DNA of 34,177 nucleotides from a bacterium (GCA_030433295.1 JAUIMJ010000009.1:1-34177), one strand, 5' to 3'. Positions 1 to 7,978 are shown, numbered from the stretch's first letter. Notes: generated by a model not told the origin, from the sequence alone. Made by a program: numbers and translations.

Positions 1-136
1 GCGTGAGGACGCTGGCAAAGCCCAGCGAAAAGGGAAACGAAAATGTCGCGGAATGGAAAAACACGATAAAAACCCCGAAACGTAAAACTACCCCCTAATT
101 ATAGCACGTAAACGGCTCTGAGTTAAGGGCATGTAG

Positions 137-844
137 CTACTTTTGTGCGACCCGGATCGTACCTATTACGACCTGTAGCACCTTTTTATCGGGATCTTCG
201 GAGTCCAAGTTTTTCGGGGACAAATGCTCTACCTCAAACACATAGGTGCTGCGTTCAAGGAAACATAAACTGGCCACCCCACCATCGGCGGCGAGTTCTT
301 CAGAACGGAAGATTCCCTTGGCATCCAGCTTGAAACCGCGGGGAGCCTGACAGGTGGCTGAGACGGACTTGTCGGTGAAGCGAATCTTCACCTTATGAGG
401 CGCATTGTTGACCCAGACCACGGTTGCCCCGGGAGAAACCACTAGTGTCTGCGGGCTGAGTGCATCCTCGCTTATCTGTATGGTGGTGCTTACACCCGGA
501 ACACCCTGATCCGGCTGCTCGTCGCCGGGAACGATATCGTGAATGGTTTCCGGGATCGCCTCTGCGGAGGCATGTCCATGCTCGGCATCACCGGCCTGGT
601 TTTCATGGAAGTGCAGTGCTTTTTCCGGAGTGCTCGGCTCTTCTTTTGTCGCTTCACCCGTCACTTCTTTCTGCGAAGCAGCGTCCTCGGCAGGAAGGTT
701 TTCAGGAGCATGGAGCGTCAGCCCGATAAGCAGAAGCGAAAGCAGCAGTATCCTTGCGCCGATACGCCGATGACCGGACTTTCTTCCCCTGAAAAATCCC
801 AGAGGCGCCTGGCAAAGAAGAAACCCTGTGTATCGCAGCTTCAT
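137..844 (-). CDS. Secreted cupredoxin-like protein
   Basis: The 235-residue protein has a basic N-terminus and one hydrophobic segment (about residues 31-45), a signal peptide or anchor. A His/Glu/Pro-rich linker (about 50-115) follows, then a beta-rich C-terminal domain (about 120-233). The segment SPGATVVWVNNAPHKV is typical of cupredoxins, with H150 at the first copper-ligand position. C165 and C194 are present, but the usual C-x4-H-x4-M cluster is not: C194 is followed only by H207 and no ligand Met is evident. The fold call is good and copper binding is doubtful. The ATG is preceded by AGGAAGTGAG about 5 bases upstream. The gene is divergent from the RibBA-like gene. The linker histidines could bind metal, which is speculation. 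Confidence 0.75.
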   Translation of the reverse strand: MKLRYTGFLLCQAPLGFFRGRKSGHRRIGARILLLSLLLIGLTLHAPENLPAEDAASQKEVTGEATKEEPSTPEKALHFHENQAGDAEHGHASAEAIPETIHDIVPGDEQPDQGVPGVSTTIQISEDALSPQTLVVSPGATVVWVNNAPHKVKIRFTDKSVSATCQAPRGFKLDAKGIFRSEELAADGGVASLCFLERSTYVFEVEHLSPKNLDSEDPDKKVLQVVIGTIRVAQK

Positions 845-936
845 GGAATCTCACTTCCTGAGGGCACAGCCGACAGCCGCCTGATTGGCAATCAGAGAGC
901 GCGGAAATACCGGTGCTTAAGAAACATCGTTTGAAC

Positions 937-966
937 ATTATACGACCACGAACTCCTCCCTGTCAC
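937..966 (-). promoter_or_regulatory. Candidate sigma-70 promoter of the cupredoxin-like gene
   Basis: On the minus strand, GTGACA (966-961) is followed after 18 bases by a perfect TATAAT (942-937). The -35 hexamer lies in the first of two tandem copies of an 11-bp unit, CTGTCACGTAC (960-970 and 971-981). The leader would be about 85 bases. The rest of the 845-1223 intergenic region shows no gene. Confidence 0.5.
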
Positions 967-1102
967 GTACCTGTCACGTACCGGGCCCCCGGGCGTACGA
1001 CAAAGTAAGAGCATTCAGGGTGTAGAAGCGCGAGCCGGCAGCGTCGAACAGAGGTTTCGTAGCTAATCTATGCAGGTTTGCAATACGCGTAAGGAAGACA
1101 TA

Positions 1103-1130
1103 TTGTCCGCGACACGAAAGAGCGTATAGA
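1103..1130 (+). promoter_or_regulatory. Weak candidate promoter for the RibBA-like gene
   Basis: TTGTCC (1103-1108), 16 bases, then TATAGA (1125-1130), about 90 bases before the start codon at 1224. Each hexamer matches consensus at 4 of 6 positions. No FMN-riboswitch-like conserved blocks were seen in the leader. Confidence 0.25.
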
Positions 1131-1223
1131 GTCTGCCGTTATTCTCGAGAGATTTTTGCGCTTTTAGCGAGCACGGGCTGCGCATGCAGGCAGCCTGATT
1201 GCGCAGATGCAGAACGTTTTAGA

Positions 1224-2405
1224 ATGACCCGGGTTTGTACATCATCCATGCAGGCACTTGAACAACATATGCAGGAGGTCATAGCCCACCTGAAGAACGG
1301 CGAGGTAGTGATTCTCGAAGATGATGCCGTTCAGGGTTCTCACTATTTCATGGTCGCCGCCGCCTCACTGGTATCGGTCGAGAACATTGCGCGCATGGTC
1401 AGCCTGGGAAAGGGAATACTTTGTGCGGCGATGACCGATGCCCGCCTGAAGGAGCTGGGGCTTGCGCCCATGCTTGGCAAGCCGGGTTCTAACCCCATGG
1501 ACTTCAGCGTCAGCGTGGAGGCGCGACAGGGAGTAACCACCGGTATCAGTGCCGCCGATCGCGTAGTCACGCTGAAGGCACTGGCCTTGAGCAATCACCC
1601 GAAGCGAGACCTGGTAACCCCGGGACATATGTTTCCCATTCGCACAAAAGACGGGGGCGTTCTCGTGCGCAATGCACCGGCTGAAGGCGCAGTGGATCTC
1701 ATGCGCCTTGCGGGCCTTGAACCCGTTGCCGCACTCATACAATGCCTCGACCAGGATGGTGCAATTCTCAACAAAAAGAGCATAGGCACTATCAGCGAGC
1801 TTGCGGACTTTCCTTCCGTTCGCCTTTCGGAGATAGCGTCTACGCGCTCAAAAACGGCGCCTATAGTTGAGCAGATAGCCTCGGTTCAAATGCCTACCGG
1901 TGATTTTGGCAACTTCACTGCCCATTGTTTCAGAAGTAAAACCGACAAAGCAGAGCATCTGGCGCTGGTAAAGGGAGACATCGCAAAGCACATCGCCGAG
2001 GGGAACGCCATTCCGGTTCGCGTGCAGGCAGAAAACGCCATTTTTGATTTACTGGGAGTTCCTGTTGAGCAGTTAAAGAATTTGCCAGCCGATGGCCCCA
2101 TGCCTTTTACCAATGACATTCGACGCTCCCTGCGCACTATTGAGGAAGCGGGCTGCGGTATCTTTGTCTACATTCGGCATCCGCGACAGGGAGCCCTCGC
2201 AGCCCATGTACGGGCCCTGGGAACAAACTCTAAGGAAGGCGGCGAAGCTTCTGCTTCGGCAGAAATTCGAGAATACGGTATCGGGGCTCAGATCCTGCAG
2301 ATTCTCGGTGCTACTTCCGTTTGCCTCTTAACTAATTCTCAGAAATCCCTTGCTGGTATTAATGCTTTTGGAATCAGGATAGTAGAACAGAAGAAGTTCT
2401 CCTGA
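1224..2405 (+). CDS. RibBA-like protein with both active sites degenerate
   Basis: This is a full-length two-domain homologue of bifunctional riboflavin enzymes. Residues about 10-205 match DHBP synthase (RibB: GVTTGISAADRV at 103-114, TPGHMFP at 132-138, DLMRLAGLEP at 158-167). Residues about 215-390 match GTP cyclohydrolase II (RibA: EIREYGIGAQIL at 347-358, LLTNSQKSLAGINAFGI after it). The RibB signature DDEDRENEGD is replaced by EDDAVQGSHYF (32-42), so the acidic metal and substrate residues are missing, although H135 and E154 remain. In the RibA half, the first zinc cysteine is replaced by Asn (VRVQAEN, 265-271) and the CDC pair is absent. It is therefore probably not a working riboflavin enzyme; RibBX-type proteins are a known precedent for a degenerate RibA half. 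No clear ribosome site is seen, and a start at Met9 or Met16 is possible. It lies 65 bases before the HD gene on the same strand. Confidence 0.85.
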   Translation: MTRVCTSSMQALEQHMQEVIAHLKNGEVVILEDDAVQGSHYFMVAAASLVSVENIARMVSLGKGILCAAMTDARLKELGLAPMLGKPGSNPMDFSVSVEARQGVTTGISAADRVVTLKALALSNHPKRDLVTPGHMFPIRTKDGGVLVRNAPAEGAVDLMRLAGLEPVAALIQCLDQDGAILNKKSIGTISELADFPSVRLSEIASTRSKTAPIVEQIASVQMPTGDFGNFTAHCFRSKTDKAEHLALVKGDIAKHIAEGNAIPVRVQAENAIFDLLGVPVEQLKNLPADGPMPFTNDIRRSLRTIEEAGCGIFVYIRHPRQGALAAHVRALGTNSKEGGEASASAEIREYGIGAQILQILGATSVCLLTNSQKSLAGINAFGIRIVEQKKFS

Positions 2406-2424
2406 AGATCGCAATAACCTCAAT

Positions 2425-2453
2425 CTGAGCAAGGAAGCGTTATCCTTGCTCAG
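2425..2453 (+). other. Perfect hairpin between the RibBA-like and HD genes
   Basis: CTGAGCAAGGA, a 7-base loop, and its exact complement TCCTTGCTCAG form an 11-bp stem. No T-tract follows, so it is not a standard intrinsic terminator. It sits 17 bases before the HD-gene start and 19 bases after the RibBA-like stop, and could be an mRNA processing or stability element. Confidence 0.5.
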
Positions 2454-2470
2454 TAAACGTCGGAAGAGAC

Positions 2471-3793
2471 ATGTCTAACTCCCTGCTGCGCCCCTCGAGC
2501 AATGTTCGCTTTGCCGATGTCGCTCATCAAACGCTCTTATTCGACAGTGCAATAGATTGCGAGCGGGCGATTCTTGAACTCCTTGATACCCCCTGGGTGC
2601 AGCGGTTAAGAAGAGTAAGTCAGACTGGTAACACTCGCCTCGTCTATATGTTTGCCGAGCACTCACGCTTCGGGCACTCCCTCGGAGTGGCCTTCCTTGC
2701 CACATCACTCATGCGCAATCTAAAGCGCCACAGTCCGGAAAAAGTTGCGACCCATGAAACGGCAGTTGCGGCGGCGGCCCTGCTCCACGACGTAGGACAC
2801 GTAGCGCCGGGTTCCCATCTGGGAGAGCGCATCTGGTCCAAGAAGAAGGCAAACAAGCACGAGTACATCAGCACGCGGGTTACTCTGGAGGATGATGATA
2901 TTCGCCGCATACTCGACAACTTTGACCCGGGACTTGCGATGCAGGTGGTCAATATTCTGGGTGAGAGCCCGGAGGTTCCCCCGTGGACCAAATCAATTAT
3001 CTCCGGTGGTGGCTGGAATGCAGATCGGGGAAACTGGGCGATAGTCGACAGCGCCATGTGTGCCGTCTCCTACGGTCGCTATAACGTCGCAGCGCTTATC
3101 GATTCCTTTCGCATTTCAGACGACGACGAGCTGGTGCTGCTCGAGAACAGAACCGACGCCCTGGTCCACTTCTTTGTGGCGCGTGACTCCATGTATCGGC
3201 AGGTGTATCAGCACCGGGTGCTGCAATCCACCGATGCCCACACCGCCTGTATCATCAAACGCCTGCGAGCTTTGATCGAAGAGGAAGGTCTTGAGTCAGC
3301 CAAAGAGCGCTATAACATCTTCTGCGATCAGACCATGTCTGCCGTGGTGTCCGCAGGAAACTACAGCGCGGATCTTTCGCTGGATCAATTGTTCACCATG
3401 ACCGAGAGCTGGTGGCAGTATCACATCGATTCCTGGTGCTGTGCAGAGGACCCGATCCTCAAAGACCTTTCGCTTCGTCTTCGAGACCGCCGGCTGCTAA
3501 AGACCATACGTCTTGATGATGAAGCGGACCCCGAGCAGTTTCTCGCCACCGCCCGGGATATCGCCTCGAACATGGGCTACGACCCCGAATACTACGTCAT
3601 TCTCATCCGTGAAAAAGGAAAACACCGTGCAAAGTCCGAGGACGTTCCCCTGGTCTTACTCGATAATGGAACCGTGGTCCCGGCCACGGAAATTGAGCCG
3701 ATGATTCACGACATCATGAAGCGGGCAGCGAGCAGGAGCAGCTGGCTTGCGGTGCCTGCCGAGGTGAAGCAGAAGATCGGACGGCTTCGTTAG
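2471..3793 (+). CDS. HD-domain phosphohydrolase (dGTPase/SAMHD1-like, COG1078 type)
   Basis: The 440-residue protein has the HD-superfamily metal site in order: H69 (SRFGHSLG), H106-D107 (ALLHDVGH) and D185 in NADRGNW. Before it, DTPWVQRLRRVSQ (39-51) is the family's N-terminal substrate-side motif. Relatives are deoxynucleotide triphosphohydrolases or related nucleotide hydrolases in the cytosol. The usual DxDRxDY motif reads NADRGNW here: the metal Asp is kept, but the flanking Asp and Tyr are changed, so the substrate may differ. The following VSYGRYN still fits the family. The start ATG has GGAAGAG just upstream. It is probably co-transcribed with the RibBA-like gene. The exact substrate cannot be read from sequence. 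Confidence 0.85.
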   Translation: MSNSLLRPSSNVRFADVAHQTLLFDSAIDCERAILELLDTPWVQRLRRVSQTGNTRLVYMFAEHSRFGHSLGVAFLATSLMRNLKRHSPEKVATHETAVAAAALLHDVGHVAPGSHLGERIWSKKKANKHEYISTRVTLEDDDIRRILDNFDPGLAMQVVNILGESPEVPPWTKSIISGGGWNADRGNWAIVDSAMCAVSYGRYNVAALIDSFRISDDDELVLLENRTDALVHFFVARDSMYRQVYQHRVLQSTDAHTACIIKRLRALIEEEGLESAKERYNIFCDQTMSAVVSAGNYSADLSLDQLFTMTESWWQYHIDSWCCAEDPILKDLSLRLRDRRLLKTIRLDDEADPEQFLATARDIASNMGYDPEYYVILIREKGKHRAKSEDVPLVLLDNGTVVPATEIEPMIHDIMKRAASRSSWLAVPAEVKQKIGRLR

Positions 3794-3826
3794 TTTTTCG
3801 CGCGAGTTTTCAAGGCACAAACGTTT

Positions 3827-4549
3827 TCAGGCAGCAAACGTTTTAAAGCAACAACGATGTGCAATAGAAGAGCGAGATGCAGAAAAACCACTTCTCGCTC
3901 TTGATCGTGCAGGCGAAGGCCCCATCCCCAGAGACAGAGCCACACCAAAACGAGGCGGGTCTTCAGGATCCTCCGGTTCCGGATCATCATCCTCCTCGTC
4001 ATCGTCCTCTTCACCGCCGTGAAATCGTCCCAGAAGCAATAGCCCCAGGATGAAATACGTCAGCAGAATGGCGCTGCTCATCGACGTTGATACGGGCTGC
4101 GTACCAATCATCAAAATGAGCGCACATTCAAGAAAAAAGGGTTTGTCGTGAAACAAGTAGAAAAGGATCAGGACGAATCCAACCCATAACAGCATGTTCA
4201 CGAGCTGCTGTCGTTCTTGAAGACATCTGAGCATGGTAATTCCTAATGTAGAACGAAGAAACGATCCATCTTTGCCCTGGTGCTGGAAGTAAAGCGCTGA
4301 CCACTGAAAATACCGATAAGGGAGGCGGACGCTCGTGCGCGTCTGCGAAAGCCTTTTGCGATATTCGGCAGCGAGAGAAACTTCACCCACAGGAAGGGCA
4401 TATGGCGTTTGAAAATCCAAAGCCACATCTCGACTCATACAGGACTGGGAAAGTGCAAAGAATAGTTGAGCCTGATCTAGCGCAGACCGGGGGCTTAGTC
4501 CAGCAAACAGGGACCGAAAGCAACTGACTGCGATCTGGCACTTGCGCAA
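3827..4549 (-). CDS. Hypothetical membrane protein with acidic stretch
   Basis: I do not recognise the family. The 240-residue reading frame begins at a TTG three bases after the stop of the upstream EEP gene, which suggests translational coupling; no clear ribosome site is visible, and an internal ATG (Met38) is an alternative. A soluble N-terminal part (1-115) is followed by two or three hydrophobic helices (about 118-176). Next comes a run of almost only Asp and Glu (about 180-200), then a Ser/Arg-rich tail. The helices support a real protein; the composition of the last 40 residues is less convincing. Its place behind two EEP genes suggests a shared job. Confidence 0.5.
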   Translation of the reverse strand: MRKCQIAVSCFRSLFAGLSPRSALDQAQLFFALSQSCMSRDVALDFQTPYALPVGEVSLAAEYRKRLSQTRTSVRLPYRYFQWSALYFQHQGKDGSFLRSTLGITMLRCLQERQQLVNMLLWVGFVLILFYLFHDKPFFLECALILMIGTQPVSTSMSSAILLTYFILGLLLLGRFHGGEEDDDEEDDDPEPEDPEDPPRFGVALSLGMGPSPARSRARSGFSASRSSIAHRCCFKTFAA

Positions 4550-4552
4550 ATG

Positions 4553-5620
4553 CTACTCAGCGGCTGCACTCGCGGACGGCAGGCGCACCTCTGCGAGTAA
4601 GCCGTGATGATCAGAGCCTTTTATCGGGAACACTGAGATGCGTTCTACCGCATAATCTTCAGCAAGGAGGATGTAATCTATGGGAACGCCCAATATCGCC
4701 TGATACAGAGAGGGTACATGGGCCGGCCAGGTCGCGCGCAGACCGAATCCGTTTCTCGCATCCCGCAAACCCGACTCGGCTATTGAATTCGCGTATGCGC
4801 TCGACCAGGGAGAGGTATTGAGATCGCCCATGAGAATCATTCTGTTTCTTTTTTTCTCTGCCGTTTCATCTTCATCCCCCCTCACGAGCTTCGCGATGCG
4901 TTTTAACTGACGATTGCGCCAGCGATAGCCGCGCACGCTTTGCGGTGAGTAGGGATGCGTGAGCACAATAGGCAGGGTGCCGCGCGGAGTTCGAAGCACT
5001 GCTGATATGCTTTTTAGTGTTTTCGATGCAACTTTCGAGGGGTGCTCAATTACCTCGAGAGACTCAATCGGGAACTTGCTGTAGAGGGCAATGCCGAAAA
5101 ACCCGCGGTCCGGAAATGAGCGTACGTGGGGAAAATGCTCCCGCAGCACGTGCAGCTCCCTCTCCCAATTGGGATCGATTTCAAGCAAACCAAGTATTGA
5201 GGTCTCCGTCGGAACCGAGTCAATAAACTCGCGATAGTGTTGATTTTGCGCATGTACGTTTGCAAGCAAAAGCGTGATGCGGTCTCCCGCAGACGCAGAA
5301 TACTCGCATGTGCTACACGGACTACTATCAGAAAAATACAGGGGGGCAATCATCGACCCGCTACTAAGGACTCCACAGAGCAGAAGCAGAGTCACCCTTC
5401 GGCTCGCCCTGAAACTAAAAAGCAGCAAGCCAGAGAGAAGAAGGAAAAAATACTGAGCCTGAAAGTGAGACAGAAGATCCACATAGAGAGAATCCACTGG
5501 TAGACGGGAGAGTACCGCGATAATCGCGAGGATTACATATCCCAGACGGACAGCCCCGATGAAATCACGGCCAAGGCTTCGGAGGGAGTATCCTTTCTCG
5601 CTCGCCTTCTCACTCTCCAC
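4553..5620 (-). CDS. Membrane-anchored endonuclease/exonuclease/phosphatase (EEP) protein, copy 2
   Basis: Three hydrophobic helices (about 25-40, 55-70, 77-95) precede an EEP domain (about 113-348) with a complete metal-hydrolase set: N121 (ANVHAQN), E147 (LLEID), H222 (LTHPYSP), D266/N268 (GDLNTSPWS), D315 (PIDYIL) and D337/H338 (GSDHHGL). A CxxC (C102, C105) sits between the last helix and the domain. It is a paralogue of the gene just upstream, with the same layout and motifs, so the pair arose by tandem duplication. The family includes DNases, phosphoinositide and sphingolipid phosphodiesterases; in membrane-anchored members the domain is usually extracytoplasmic. The start is GTG with GGGGGA upstream, three bases after the previous stop. 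Confidence 0.85.
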   Translation of the reverse strand: MESEKASEKGYSLRSLGRDFIGAVRLGYVILAIIAVLSRLPVDSLYVDLLSHFQAQYFFLLLSGLLLFSFRASRRVTLLLLCGVLSSGSMIAPLYFSDSSPCSTCEYSASAGDRITLLLANVHAQNQHYREFIDSVPTETSILGLLEIDPNWERELHVLREHFPHVRSFPDRGFFGIALYSKFPIESLEVIEHPSKVASKTLKSISAVLRTPRGTLPIVLTHPYSPQSVRGYRWRNRQLKRIAKLVRGDEDETAEKKRNRMILMGDLNTSPWSSAYANSIAESGLRDARNGFGLRATWPAHVPSLYQAILGVPIDYILLAEDYAVERISVFPIKGSDHHGLLAEVRLPSASAAAE

Positions 5621-5623
5621 GCG

Positions 5624-6649
5624 CTAGTCCCCCGAACTCTCATTGATTGACTTGCGCCGCATAAGCTCAATGCGCAGCCCACGATGATCTGAACCTTTCA
5701 CGCTAATGGTGGCAACGTCGCGCACCGAGAAATGCTCGTCGATGAGACAATAGTCCAGGGGAATGAGCAGCGGGAATATCTGATTTGGCCAGCTCGGCAA
5801 AAGGCCGAAGCCCTGTCGGGCGTCCTTAAGCCCGGAGTCAGAGAGAAAGCGTTTCATGCTGTAGGACCAGGGCGTGGTGTTCAGATCACCGAGCAAGAGC
5901 ACCGGGCCTTCGAGGCCTGCAATCAAAGCAGAGAGAATCTGCAGCTGCTTGTTTCTTTGCGCAAAGAGTTCTGCGGTCTGCGGTGGCACCGGATGTGTAA
6001 GAATAAGGGTGCTCGTTCCGCCGGGTAACTCCAGAGAGGCGACCAGGGTGGGAGGAAGTCCCGCCTTTCGCACTTCAGGCGTATTAATGAGTCGGGCATC
6101 CTGTATGGGATACCTGCTAAACAGAATAAGGCCGAAGTTATCCGGACGCGGATGGGCAAAGTGATAGGGAAATCTCTGCTTTAACTTCTCAAGACCCTCG
6201 ACCCACATAGTGTCGATTTCTATGAGGCCAAGCACTTCGGTGTCCTCGGCGACGGCATCCATCAGGGCCTCATAGTTGCTATTTCTGGTTCGCACATTGG
6301 CGAAGGCAAGCTTTAGACTGGCTGATTGCTCGAGGACGCAGTCCTGGCAGTTCTCTGGCGGCAGATACATCTGCGCGAGCATGAGCAAAGTGGAAGTAAG
6401 GCCAAGCAGAAGATAGATTCGCAGGTATCGGCTCACTGCACGCCAGCCGATAAGAAGACCCAGCAGCAGGGCGAGAAAATACTGAAGCTGAAAATGAGAA
6501 ATCAGGTCGAGAAGATAGGCATCAGAGGGCAGACGAGAAAGTAGTGCGAAGCTCGCAGCGATCAAAAGAGACAGTCGGATACACGCGAAGAGATCGCTGC
6601 GCAGTCTGCTCAGGGAATGCCGCTCGCGTAATGTATCAATACCGCCCAC
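5624..6649 (-). CDS. Membrane-anchored endonuclease/exonuclease/phosphatase (EEP) protein, copy 1
   Basis: First gene of the three-gene minus-strand set. It has three hydrophobic N-terminal helices (about 22-40, 55-70, 77-95), then a CxxC (C101, C104) and an EEP domain (about 112-330). All catalytic positions are present: N118 (ANVRTRN), E144 (LIEID), H219 (LTHPVPP), D255/N257 (GDLNTTPWS), D299 (PLDYCL) and D321/H322 (GSDHRGL). It is clearly paralogous to the next gene throughout its length, including the membrane part (SRLPxDxxxxDLxSHFQxQYF in both). The start is GTG with AGAGGA about 4 bases upstream. The substrate is unknown; phosphodiester or phosphomonoester hydrolysis at the periplasmic face is the likely activity. 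Confidence 0.85.
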   Translation of the reverse strand: MGGIDTLRERHSLSRLRSDLFACIRLSLLIAASFALLSRLPSDAYLLDLISHFQLQYFLALLLGLLIGWRAVSRYLRIYLLLGLTSTLLMLAQMYLPPENCQDCVLEQSASLKLAFANVRTRNSNYEALMDAVAEDTEVLGLIEIDTMWVEGLEKLKQRFPYHFAHPRPDNFGLILFSRYPIQDARLINTPEVRKAGLPPTLVASLELPGGTSTLILTHPVPPQTAELFAQRNKQLQILSALIAGLEGPVLLLGDLNTTPWSYSMKRFLSDSGLKDARQGFGLLPSWPNQIFPLLIPLDYCLIDEHFSVRDVATISVKGSDHRGLRIELMRRKSINESSGD

Positions 6650-7213
6650 AGTCCTCTTGCTCGTTATTTTCTCGTTATAAGGAGTAACCCCTGATTAGAT
6701 GAGTAGGAGCGCCCGAAGGTGCTTTCACCGAAGTCTCCCCTCTCCGAAACTCCTCCCCGCCGCGACTGTCCTTACGCGGTGTCCTTACGCAGTGTCCTGC
6801 TGTCGGACATTGCTACACCTGAGGCCGTTCAGCGCAGACAGCGCAATAATTCACTGTAAATATTACAAAATACACCTCAGCACCGGCACGACATGCTCGC
6901 AGACTGTATGGAAGTCAGACAAATGCATGTCCAGAGCCCTCTGCCTAAGTTCTTAGAATCATTTGTTTTCAAAGCTGGCAAGCAACTTGCTTTTACTAAG
7001 ACATCTTCGACAAAGGAATAGTCGAGAAGACGAGAACACGGAGGAACATCGTCACACGCGGAATTGGAGTTTTTCAATTTCGGAGGCCAGTCGCAGTAAC
7101 TGATGCACGAGATGCCCGAACATCAAACGACGTCAGGTGAGAGGACCGGCAAGCTGTAAAAGGATTGATACCGTGAAGACACTGAGTGTCTACTTGTTTT
7201 GGGGGATTATATT
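6650..7213. other. Intergenic region with a 13-bp tandem repeat
   Basis: No convincing gene in either strand. A 13-bp unit, GTCCTTACGCGGT, is repeated in tandem with one change (6768-6780 and 6781-6793), with a partial third copy. The right edge holds the putative promoter of the 109-aa protein. Confidence 0.5.
7165..7194 (+). promoter_or_regulatory. Candidate promoter with palindromic operator
   Basis: TTGATA (7165-7170), an 18-base spacer and TCTACT (7189-7194) form a plausible sigma-70 promoter. The palindrome AGACACT-G-AGTGTCT (7177-7191) fills the spacer and touches the -10, a typical repressor position. The predicted transcript would begin near 7201, right at the ribosome site of the next gene. 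Confidence 0.4.
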
Positions 7214-7543
7214 GTGAAGAAAATCATTGTGCGACGTTTATTCCAATCATTTATCGAACTTGAAAAAGCCATCTCTACCGCAAAGAGCACGCTGCTGAAG
7301 CAGAAAGAGCCATCACAGCAGGTGCTGGACAGAATAAAAACCTACGAGGAGATCCTCGAAAAACAACGCGAACTTGCTACCGCCCTCTGCGGGCACGCAA
7401 GCCTCGGCAATTGGGAGGAGGTTGCACGGCATGTAAAACTCATCAACGGTCTGTCATTCATGATCCGCGATGATGCAAGGGATATACTTGCCAGTGCACG
7501 ACCACAGACAAAACAGGAAGTACGAGAAGTAATGTATTGCTAA
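7214..7543 (+). CDS. Conserved-looking small helical protein, 109 aa
   Basis: I chose the GTG at 7214 because GGGGGA (7201-7206) lies 7 bases upstream; a TTG at 7199 in the same frame has no such site. The protein is almost wholly helical and charged, with the likely coiled coil around IELEKAISTAKSTLLKQKE and IKTYEEILEKQRELA. It contains GHASLGNWEEVARHVKLING, which looks like a conserved core. No enzyme motif or membrane segment is seen. It resembles small Leptospira-type hypothetical proteins, but I cannot assign a function. It is a single-gene unit with its own putative promoter. Confidence 0.7.
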   Translation: MKKIIVRRLFQSFIELEKAISTAKSTLLKQKEPSQQVLDRIKTYEEILEKQRELATALCGHASLGNWEEVARHVKLINGLSFMIRDDARDILASARPQTKQEVREVMYC

Positions 7544-7927
7544 AAATGTGTTGCTAAAGCCGAGACTACAATCTGACGGCGTGTTTTTCGCGAAAGTACA
7601 CAGGAGGTGGCACTGCCACCCCTGACCCTCGAATTGGGGTTTACCACTCCCCCGACAGAGAGAGAACCGCGAACGAACGAGAGCCCTCAGCGAAATGCAT
7701 GTCTGAAGATTGTAGTCCAGGCGCATCACCAATTCTACGCTTCAAAACAACATCACGGAGAGACTACGCAAACACGCCTGTGTTTGAACACTACAAAACG
7801 TTATCGGGGATGCTGCATGAACCCTTCTTTCTTTCCTTAGACCACCAAGCATGTAGTGTTCCCTGAGTGCCTCCGCGTCTCAGCATATCGGCAATCAATG
7901 CTGTGGCGCGAGTCACTCACCCTATGG
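7544..7927. other. Intergenic region without a convincing gene
   Basis: It contains a short hairpin, GGTGGC-ACT-GCCACC (7606-7620), not followed by a T-tract. Open frames here lack ribosome sites and homology. A strong terminator lies at its right end. Confidence 0.4.
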
Positions 7928-7971
7928 CGACATGTGCTGCACCCACTCGCAGCACATGTCGTTTTCTTTTT
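7928..7971 (+). terminator. Strong intrinsic terminator
   Basis: A perfect 13-bp stem (CGACATGTGCTGC, 7928-7940, with its complement at 7949-7961) has an 8-base loop and is followed by TTTTCTTTTT. The T-tract orients it for plus-strand transcription, ending the 109-aa gene's unit. It sits only 7 bases beyond the stop of the convergent GT-C gene, so the hairpin probably serves both. Confidence 0.85.
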
Positions 7972-7978
7972 CGGCTCA

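Noticed and set aside
1131-1223. Possible FMN riboswitch before the RibBA-like gene
   Set aside because: None of the conserved RFN blocks is recognisable, and the protein is probably not a riboflavin enzyme.
4537-4555. Sigma-54-like TGGCAC...TGC at the end of the EEP gene
   Set aside because: The GG-to-GC spacing is 13 rather than 10 bases, and it faces the plus strand away from any nearby start.
6660-6682. Direct repeat of TCGTTAT as a regulator site upstream of the EEP genes
   Set aside because: Only seven bases are shared and no -35 box fits; could be chance in an AT-rich patch.
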